A stretch of 6,889 nucleotides of DNA from Desulfobacteraceae bacterium (GTDB lineage: Bacteria; Desulfobacterota; Desulfobacteria; Desulfobacterales; Desulfosalsimonadaceae), in NCBI GenBank assembly GCA_027353395.1, contig DAIEHU010000143.1, positions 1 to 6,889 of the forward strand, given 5' to 3'. Under the pieces are notes generated by a model. The model was given only the letters and a program-made list of their open reading frames with translations. It searched no databases and had not been told where the DNA came from. The translations under genes and the position numbers were made by a program. Of this stretch, positions 1 through 4,584 are shown piece by piece. Positions within the stretch are counted from its first letter, which is position 1, and each line of letters begins with the position of its first letter.

Positions 1-29
1 GGGCTTGCCTGACCATGTGAAAAAAAATG

Positions 30-71
30 AAAAAGCGAAGGAGGAAGTCATTTCTTCCTTCGCTTTTTTTT
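30..71 (+). terminator. Strong intrinsic terminator of an upstream gene
   Basis: Positions 30-46 pair with 52-68 around a 5-nt loop (GTCAT). The stem has 17 pairs including one G-T wobble, with the core GCGAAGGA opposite TCCTTCGC, and it runs into eight T residues (64-71). The five A residues on the left arm mean it could also work on the - strand. It most likely ends transcription of a gene whose body lies left of the window. All three forward frames hold little coding sequence before it, with possible stops at 10-12 and 18-20, so that gene cannot be identified. Confidence 0.88.
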
Positions 72-80
72 GTCAATGCC

Positions 81-235
81 GTTCTGGATTCCGGCCTTCG
101 CCGGAATGACGGGATCCAGCTCCGTTCCGTCATGCCGGACGCGATCCGGCATCCAGAGCTTATTGAATATACTGGATTCCGGCCTTCGCCGGAATGACGA
201 AAAAAGGAGAAAATTGACTTTTTACGGTTTCATCA
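81..235 (+). mobile_element. MITE copy A, left end missing
   Basis: This stretch contains three perfect-stem palindromes: 88-107 (ATTCCGGC stem, CTTC loop), 132-152 (ATGCCGGA stem, CGCGA loop) and 176-195 (a second copy of the first). It ends in the family's terminal repeat at 216-235 (GACTTTTTACGGTTTCATCA). The segment 132-199 is almost identical to the interior of copy D near 2713-2780. No matching left terminal repeat is seen; the element appears truncated beside the terminator at 30-71. It has no coding capacity. Open frames across it only produce the translated-repeat peptide WIPAFAGMT. Confidence 0.75.
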
Positions 236-284
236 ATTTTAAGCTGTCAAATTATCAAAAAAAGTGCGACAATAACCATCGCTG

Positions 285-336
285 TTCCACATGCCAAAAC
301 CATCTCATGGAAATGACGCGTTTTTGGCATGTGGAA
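285..336. repeat. Perfect 15-bp inverted repeat upstream of the DUF6160-like gene
   Basis: TTCCACATGCCAAAA (285-299) and its exact reverse complement TTTTGGCATGTGGAA (322-336) are separated by 22 nt. It is distinct in sequence from the MITE family, has no T-run after it and lies 73 nt before the start codon at 409. It could be an operator pair, an RNA hairpin in the leader, or the ends of a tiny decayed element. The right arm overlaps a possible sigma-54 promoter. Confidence 0.7.
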
Positions 337-340
337 TGCC
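325..340 (+). promoter_or_regulatory. Candidate sigma-54 (-24/-12) promoter
   Basis: TGGCATGTGGAATGCC has the GG at 326-327 and the GC at 338-339, with 10 bp between the two dinucleotides. This is the required -24/-12 spacing, and the TGGCATG half is close to the TGGCACG consensus. The -12 half (ATGCC against TTGCA/T) is imperfect. Transcription would start near 351 and leave a leader of about 58 nt before the start at 409. No clear sigma-70 promoter competes in this gap. The call rests on one motif match and could be chance. Confidence 0.35.
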
Positions 341-398
341 GATTGCGCGATGTAAAGAAATATGCCTGAAATGTACTTGGTCCCCTAATCAAGATAAA

Positions 399-404
399 AG
401 GTGA
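399..404 (+). promoter_or_regulatory. Ribosome binding site deciding the 409 start
   Basis: AGGTGA lies 4 nt before the ATG at 409, a suitable distance for this half of the Shine-Dalgarno complement. The in-frame ATGs at 445 and 466 would give more compact signal peptides but have no comparable site, so 409 is preferred. Confidence 0.6.
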
Positions 405-408
405 GTGC

Positions 409-1485
409 ATGACTACCGCATCTCAACAGACACAAAATCCCCAAATGAATTTTTTGCGCCTACAGATGACGCTCCGCTTGCTAAGTTTCTTTATCGTATT
501 CGTTTGCGCCGCCTCCCCCGTCCAGGCCGGACTCACCCCCATGGAAAACAGCGAGATGGAGGATGTCTGCGGCAGCGCGGGCGTCACCATCGCCATTAAA
601 AACGTCCAGTTGTTCCAGTATATTGATTCATTCCGCTATTACGCCAACAACAACGGAATCCTGGCCCTTCAAAATATCAAACTCCTTAACGCTGAAACCG
701 GAGGCCCCGCGCTCTTTAATTACGATTTCGGCACCACCGTCACCGGCAGCGGGCTGATCCATATGGACGTGGGCGAACCCCTGGTCGCTTCCGTTGATGA
801 CTGGAATCCATCAACCGCCACGACCCAGATTTACCGCGGCATGACTTCCACGTTTGCTCCGAAGTGGGACCAGAAGGTGGCCTATAGTATCGGAAATATT
901 ATTTTTTTTGACCCAAATTACACGCCAAATCCTCCCAATCCCGCCGTTCCCATCGATCTTGGCTCCATGTTTATCGGCAATATCGATATCCCGAGATTCA
1001 CCACATACACTTCCCCGCGGATTGGCGGAATCGGATATGACTGGGAAACCACCTTTCAGATGACCATTGATAAAATCGGCTATTCCTATAATAACTCTTG
1101 CCAGGCCATTCAATTGTGCCCGACCTATATCGGCAAGAGTTTCGCCGACGCGACGGATGACCCTCGCTATCCCTCTTCCTGGATGCCCAACCGGGCCACG
1201 CCTGTTGATTTCGGAGACTTTCAGATAGGCGACCTGTTCGGAGATTTTACCAACCCGAATCCGCTCAAACGCGCGTCCAACCCCGCCGGGATTGATGTGG
1301 GTGAAACCTATTGCGATTTGCCCGTCGGCTGGCCCGCGGGTTACAGCCGCGGCATGGTCGCCCTGCAACTGCCCATGCAGGGCTCCATCCGGTTTGAAAG
1401 CGCCACATTCGCAGGGACCAATTTCGGCCCCGGCGCCATTGACGGCATCAATGTCCATCGGCTGAATCTCCAGTTGATTCCGTAA
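409..1485 (+). CDS. Secreted protein with DUF6160-like N-terminus
   Basis: A 358-residue exported protein. Residues 20-40 form a Sec signal peptide (hydrophobic LLSFFIVFVCAA, then PVQA with likely cleavage after A40), preceded by a long 19-residue leader from the ATG favoured by its ribosome binding site. The mature start, with MENSEMEDVCGSAGVTIAI at residues 45-63, resembles the DUF6160 family pattern L-x-D-x-E-L-x-x-V-x-G-Q-A-G-I-T-I; members known to me are surface or pilus-associated proteins, including some in Acinetobacter fil loci. The rest is rich in G, N, P and aromatics with alternating beta-type stretches and no visible enzyme motif. Four cysteines remain after signal removal (C54, C231, C237, C302), enough for two disulfides. 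The E-M-x-x-V-C-G-S segment also fits a double-glycine leader, of interest beside a C39 peptidase. It is most likely a surface or periplasmic structural protein or an export substrate. Family assignment is from memory of the motif; function is unknown. Confidence 0.8.
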   Translation: MTTASQQTQNPQMNFLRLQMTLRLLSFFIVFVCAASPVQAGLTPMENSEMEDVCGSAGVTIAIKNVQLFQYIDSFRYYANNNGILALQNIKLLNAETGGPALFNYDFGTTVTGSGLIHMDVGEPLVASVDDWNPSTATTQIYRGMTSTFAPKWDQKVAYSIGNIIFFDPNYTPNPPNPAVPIDLGSMFIGNIDIPRFTTYTSPRIGGIGYDWETTFQMTIDKIGYSYNNSCQAIQLCPTYIGKSFADATDDPRYPSSWMPNRATPVDFGDFQIGDLFGDFTNPNPLKRASNPAGIDVGETYCDLPVGWPAGYSRGMVALQLPMQGSIRFESATFAGTNFGPGAIDGINVHRLNLQLIP

Positions 1486-1497
1486 AAATCCGAAAGC

Positions 1498-1603
1498 GCC
1501 ATTGCCAGACGCGGTACGGCATCCAGAATTGAACAGCCCGGCAGAACTATTCTGGATTCCGGCCTTTGCCGGAATGACGGGGGAAGAAGACCGGAATGAC
1601 GGA
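1498..1603 (+). repeat. Palindromic repeat remnant (copy B)
   Basis: Just after the stop codon at 1483-1485, the palindrome at 1556-1575 (ATTCCGGC arm, CTTT loop, GCCGGAAT arm) is the same core as in the MITEs. It is preceded by a decayed second palindrome around 1505-1522 and followed by an orphan CCGGAATGACGG at 1592-1603. No terminal repeats are present, so it is either an eroded MITE or a stand-alone REP-like element. It could act as a weak 3'-end structure for the gene ending at 1485, but there is no T-run. Confidence 0.65.
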
Positions 1604-1697
1604 CGGAGAAAATGACCGTGGCAGGGGCGATGTTTATCCCAGCCAGTCCGAAGATGCGGAGACATCCGCTCGATTATTTTTTAACGCTATATTTTAT

Positions 1698-1726
1698 TTG
1701 ACAAAAACCAATAAATTAAATATAAA
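1698..1726 (+). promoter_or_regulatory. Near-consensus sigma-70 promoter
   Basis: TTGACA (1698-1703) is a perfect -35 box. After exactly 17 bp comes TATAAA (1721-1726), a 5/6 match to the -10 box, inside a very AT-rich tract (1675-1740). Transcription should begin near 1733, immediately before MITE copy C. It should therefore drive the C39 peptidase at 1937 with a leader of about 200 nt that contains the whole element. Confidence 0.7.
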
Positions 1727-1738
1727 TATTTAAATTTA

Positions 1739-1892
1739 ATGCGATCGTAAAAAGTCGGAAAAAGTATTTTCCCGTCATTCCGGCGCAGGCCGGAATCCAG
1801 TGTATTCAATAAGTTCTGGATGCCGGATTCGTCATCCCGGACTCCGATCCGGGACCGGCATGACGAGTTGCGGACTTTTTACGGTTTCATCA
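1739..1892 (+). mobile_element. MITE copy C, complete (154 bp)
   Basis: The terminal repeats are 1739-1756 (ATGCGATCGTAAAAAGTC) and 1873-1892 (GACTTTTTACGGTTTCATCA), imperfect but sharing an 11-bp core, and the flanks add AAATTT on both sides. Inside, 1777-1796 is the ATTCCGGC palindrome in reversed arrangement (GCAG loop). A nested palindrome spans 1820-1861: outer ATGCCGG/CCGGCAT and inner TCCCGGA/TCCGGGA. There is no ORF for a transposase, so it would need one supplied in trans. It lies between a promoter and the C39 peptidase start codon. Confidence 0.8.
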
Positions 1893-1936
1893 AATTTCGC
1901 GGCTAATCAACCATATAAAAATACCATCATAGACTT

Positions 1937-2677
1937 ATGCATATTATCGCAGCGTTTGTCATCGTCGTATGTCTTTTCGCCGGATTTCATCCGATTCAAC
2001 CGTTGCATAAAAATGAAATATATCTCGATGTCGGAGCGGGCACGCCGGTGGTCATCAAGGAACAGGTCAAACCATTAAATGAAATTCAGTTCAAAAACAT
2101 TACCAAGCAATCCTTTGATTACAGTTGCGGTTCCGCGGCCCTTGCCACGCTCTTAAATTCGTATCTCGGCGAAAACTTCACGGAACGGCAGGTCATCCAG
2201 GGCCTGATGGACCTGGGCAGCAAGGAAAAAATCTCCGAACGCCGGGCCTTTTCCCTCCTGGACATGAAAAAATTCGTATCCACCCTCGGATATGAAGGCA
2301 ATGGATACAAAGCGGAATTAAATGACCTGAAAACCCTTGGCAAACCCTGCATCCTCCCCATCGAATTTTTAGGATACCGCCACTTCACCATATTCCGGGG
2401 CATTCACGGCAACCATATTTTTCTGGCGGACCCTTTCCGGGGCAATACCAGCTATGCCCTCAACACGTTCAAGGACATGTGGTTTGAAAACGTGATATTT
2501 GTGGTGGACCGCCCAGATACCGGCAAATGGCCGAACCGGATGGCGTTGACCAATGCGGATCTGCGATATATCAATGAAAAGACAGCCCTTGACATTTTAA
2601 CCGATTATGCGCCGGTCATTCCAAAACCGGATGGAACGATACTTCCAAAGGAATATCAAAAATATGATCCGAACTAG
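1937..2677 (+). CDS. Periplasmic C39-family cysteine peptidase, FapD-like
   Basis: A 246-residue protein. Residues 3-17 are a hydrophobic export signal; no lipobox fits C12. The C39 fold spans roughly 50-190, with all expected catalytic positions visible: Q58 (oxyanion hole), the nucleophile C64 in DYSCGSAALATLL, H149 in GYRHFTIF and D165 in LADPFRG. The FSLLDMKK and GYRHF segments match the stand-alone C39 proteins found beside fap/fil-type barrels rather than the peptidase domains of ABC exporters; no ABC transporter is attached. Established family role: cleavage after a double-glycine-type leader; FapD is the C39 member of the Pseudomonas Fap amyloid system. A 55-residue Pro/Tyr-containing tail follows the domain. 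An in-frame TAA at 1916-1918 fixes the ATG at 1937 as the only plausible start, although no clear ribosome binding site precedes it. It is probably transcribed from 1698-1726. The substrate is inferred to be a secreted neighbour. Confidence 0.87.
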   Translation: MHIIAAFVIVVCLFAGFHPIQPLHKNEIYLDVGAGTPVVIKEQVKPLNEIQFKNITKQSFDYSCGSAALATLLNSYLGENFTERQVIQGLMDLGSKEKISERRAFSLLDMKKFVSTLGYEGNGYKAELNDLKTLGKPCILPIEFLGYRHFTIFRGIHGNHIFLADPFRGNTSYALNTFKDMWFENVIFVVDRPDTGKWPNRMALTNADLRYINEKTALDILTDYAPVIPKPDGTILPKEYQKYDPN

Positions 2678-2680
2678 TTA

Positions 2681-2806
2681 TGATGATCTCGTAAAAAAGT
2701 CCGCGCCGCGACATGCCGGACCCGATCCGGCATCCAGAGCTTATTGAATAGGCTGGATTCCGGCCTTCACCGGAATGACGGAAAAGCACGTTTTACGATT
2801 GCATCA
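2681..2806 (+). mobile_element. MITE copy D, complete (126 bp)
   Basis: It begins 4 nt after the stop codon of the C39 gene. The left end is 2681-2701 (TGATGATCTCGTAAAAAAGT, one extra A) and the right end is 2788-2806 (ACGTTTTACGATTGCATCA). Interior palindromes are 2713-2733 (ATGCCGGA stem, CCCGA loop) and 2757-2776 (ATTCCGGC against ACCGGAAT, with one closing mismatch). The interior is nearly identical to copy A. Its position directly behind a stop codon may give the upstream mRNA a structured 3' end. Confidence 0.82.
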
Positions 2807-2819
2807 ATCATCATGCGGC

Positions 2820-2857
2820 TATAATGCGGCATAAAAAATATAATACGGCATAAAAAA
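2820..2857 (+). repeat. Two tandem 19-bp repeats containing TATAAT
   Basis: TATAATGCGGCATAAAAAA (2820-2838) is followed directly by TATAATACGGCATAAAAAA (2839-2857), differing at one position. A partial third unit (CATGCGGC) precedes them. Each unit starts with a perfect -10 hexamer, but no good -35 box is found at 16-18 bp. A weak TTGCAT at 2799-2804 in the MITE end sits 15 bp before the first unit. Promoter activity is therefore uncertain; a binding-site duplication or slippage product are alternatives. Confidence 0.7.
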
Positions 2858-2865
2858 ATTTGAAA

Positions 2866-2957
2866 CCGGGGCGGGGATAAGCCCCGTCCCCGGCGGCGGA
2901 AAACGAATTATCAGAAAATTGGAAAATTGGATCGGGTATAAACCCATGCCCCGGCGG
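2866..2957. repeat. GC-rich hairpin and its diverged direct copy
   Basis: CCGGGGCGGGG (2866-2876) pairs with 2882-2893 around ATAAG, giving 11 pairs with one bulged T. No T-run follows, so it is not a standard terminator. About 60 nt further on, 2933-2957 repeats the pattern CGGG-(G/T)ATAA-(G/A)CCC...CCCCGGCGG in diverged form with a weaker stem (GGGT/ACCC). The pair looks like two copies of a small dispersed repeat lying between the peptidase and the barrel operon. Confidence 0.55.
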
Positions 2958-2983
2958 GATGAAAACCGATACGCAGCCGTTGT

Positions 2984-3004
2984 GTTAATTTAACGACCCG
3001 TTAA
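2984..3004. promoter_or_regulatory. Overlapping GTTAA/TTAAC palindromes, possible operator
   Basis: GTTAATTTAAC (2984-2994) is a perfect 5-1-5 palindrome. It overlaps TTAACGACCCGTTAA (2990-3004), a perfect 6-3-6 palindrome. Together they make three related half-sites ending 2 nt before the ribosome binding site of the barrel operon. A regulator binding site is possible, but no protein can be named. Confidence 0.35.
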
Positions 3005-3006
3005 GC

Positions 3007-3012
3007 GAGGAG
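3007..3012 (+). promoter_or_regulatory. Ribosome binding site for the TTG start at 3019
   Basis: GAGGAG sits 6 nt before TTG at 3019. An in-frame TAA at 2986-2988 with no intervening ATG or GTG, plus a signal peptide beginning exactly at the TTG, makes this the decisive evidence for a TTG start. Confidence 0.8.
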
Positions 3013-3018
3013 TTCAAA

Positions 3019-4572
3019 TTGAAAAATATACTTTTGATTTTTCTTGGCCTGAACTTGATCATTGTGTTTCTTCCATCCGCCATTTCATCTCAGACGGTTA
3101 CCGATGCCATTGAAAACGCCCATAAAGATCAGGCCGCGCCGGAAAAATCGGCTGAACCGGAACCTGCAAGCCCTTCCGCCAATACTGCTTCCACCGGGGA
3201 TGAACCTATATTTTTCTCCGTCCAGACCGGCTATTTTCTGTCCGAATCCAACGCGGACAGGCAAGTCGAACAGCTAAAAGCCCAGGGGCTTGACCCCTAT
3301 ATTTTTAAATCCATAAATTCAAAGGGGAAAGAGATATTTTCCGTCCGGCTTGGGAAATACGAGTCCTACAGGGATGCGTCGCTGGCCCTGGCGGGTTTCA
3401 AAAAAACCGTCAACACGCCCATGATCGTCACCCGTTATAATTCCATGCAGAGGGGAGAGGCCGCCAAGCCGGTGGTTCCGTCAGCCATCACGGCTCGGGC
3501 AGAAAAGCCGGTCGATAACGCCGCGGCGAATTTTACCGGGGGAAAAACCGAGACATCCGCCGCAGCCAAAGAATCCGCTCCCGAAATAAAACCGGCGGCT
3601 CCTGAAAAGCCCCTTACCATGAAAGAAATGCAGGAAAAAATCCAGAGCATGGAGCAGGCCATGCAGAGACTGAAGGGGGAAGCGGACATCCGCAATCAGC
3701 TCAAGATCACCGAGGAAGAATCCGCCGCCTCGGAAAAAGACATTCTGGAAGCGGCTGGCAGTGAGTACACCCTGACCCAGGCCGGCATCATTCAATTCTC
3801 CTATGGCCTGGGCTATTCATACGCCGGTTATGACGCGATCCGGCAATCCACCCGGATTGAAGACGTGGCTGCCCATACCATTTCCAACTCCTTTGGCGTG
3901 TCTTACGGGTTAAAAAACAATTTATCCGTCAGCACATCGATTCCCTTTGTCTACAGCTATCAAAAGGTTGGTACCGTTGATTCCATGTCGGCAACCGATC
4001 TCGGGGATCTGTCGCTTGGCTGGAATTTTCAGCCCATCAAGAGTACCGCCGATTTCCCCACCATTATCATCAACGGCAGCTTCGGCGTTCCGGTGGGCCG
4101 TAATCCTTACGAAATCCAGCCGGGAAAGGAACTGTCCACCTCCTCCGGAATTTATAACGCCGGTTTGGGCGTTTCCCTGAGCCAGGTGTCTGACCCGGTG
4201 ATTACCTTCAGCAGCTTTTCCATCTCCTATCCCTTTGCCACGCAAAGCATTAACCAGAAACGGACCGAAGGGATTCTAAACGAAGTGGATCCGGGCATGG
4301 GTCTGGGGGCTGCGGTGGGCATGGGCTATGCCCTTTCCTACAAGCTGAATCTGAACATGAGCTTCAGCTATTCGTACAGTTTCTCCACCACCTATAAATA
4401 TGAGAACTCACCGGACGCCAAGTCCGGCGATTCCACGGGCGCCAGCATCAATATCGGCACCGGCTATAAATTCAGCCGGAATCAGAACATGAATTTCACC
4501 ATCGGCATTCCGATCACCTCCACCCGCAGCTTTTCATTGTCCTTTTCCACACCCATTGATTTTGCACTGTAA
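3019..4572 (+). CDS. FapF-like outer-membrane barrel with SPOR and coiled coil
   Basis: A 517-residue exported protein starting at TTG. In order: signal peptide (1-24, KNILLIFLGLNLIIVFLP then AISS); a Pro/Ala/Glu-rich linker (25-62); a SPOR-like domain (64-140, with FFSVQTGYF at its start, then EIFSVRLGKY and a closing IVTRY strand); a second low-complexity linker (141-198); a coiled-coil segment (about 200-245, hydrophobics at heptad spacing in MKEMQEKIQSMEQAMQRLKG); and a beta-barrel (about 250-517) of alternating strands, with NLSVSTSIPFVYSY and LGDLSLGWNF typical of the phenol-degradation/FapF 'transporter' barrels. FapF exports amyloid subunits through a trimeric barrel with a periplasmic coiled coil. 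SPOR domains bind glycan strands lacking stem peptides at division sites. The fusion suggests a barrel anchored to septal peptidoglycan. It lies 12 nt before the FadL-like gene, so the two are probably cotranscribed. The export role is inferred; a channel of another substrate class is possible. Confidence 0.85.
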   Translation: MKNILLIFLGLNLIIVFLPSAISSQTVTDAIENAHKDQAAPEKSAEPEPASPSANTASTGDEPIFFSVQTGYFLSESNADRQVEQLKAQGLDPYIFKSINSKGKEIFSVRLGKYESYRDASLALAGFKKTVNTPMIVTRYNSMQRGEAAKPVVPSAITARAEKPVDNAAANFTGGKTETSAAAKESAPEIKPAAPEKPLTMKEMQEKIQSMEQAMQRLKGEADIRNQLKITEEESAASEKDILEAAGSEYTLTQAGIIQFSYGLGYSYAGYDAIRQSTRIEDVAAHTISNSFGVSYGLKNNLSVSTSIPFVYSYQKVGTVDSMSATDLGDLSLGWNFQPIKSTADFPTIIINGSFGVPVGRNPYEIQPGKELSTSSGIYNAGLGVSLSQVSDPVITFSSFSISYPFATQSINQKRTEGILNEVDPGMGLGAAVGMGYALSYKLNLNMSFSYSYSFSTTYKYENSPDAKSGDSTGASINIGTGYKFSRNQNMNFTIGIPITSTRSFSLSFSTPIDFAL

Positions 4573-4584
4573 ACGGTTGATCAG

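Noticed and set aside
214..242. Sigma-70 promoter with TTGACT at the MITE copy A end
   Set aside because: The -35 box is fair, but the -10 at 17 bp (TTTTAA) matches only half the consensus; too weak to annotate.
70..369. 99-residue + strand ORF
   Set aside because: It translates MITE copy A; the peptides WIPAFAGMT and DSGLRRNDE are hallmarks of translated palindromic repeats, and the frame has no coding support.
811..1665. 284-residue - strand ORF
   Set aside because: It is antisense to the DUF6160-like gene and reaches into repeat remnant B (its start includes VIPAKAGIQ, again translated repeat). It has no signal or domain.
1937..1990. Lipoprotein signal at C12 of the C39 protein
   Set aside because: The residues before C12 (V-I-V-V) do not fit a lipobox, and the hydrophobic stretch continues past the cysteine.
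1800..2078. 92-residue + strand ORF overlapping the C39 start
   Set aside because: It begins inside MITE copy C and overlaps the real C39 frame, which carries complete catalytic motifs.
81..2806. CRISPR array
   Set aside because: The repeated palindromes are irregularly spaced, lie among genes, and differ in orientation and flanks; there are no uniform spacers or cas genes.
2866..2893. Intrinsic terminator for the C39 gene
   Set aside because: The stem is strong but is followed by CGGCGGAAAACG rather than a T-run, and it lies about 190 nt after the stop codon.
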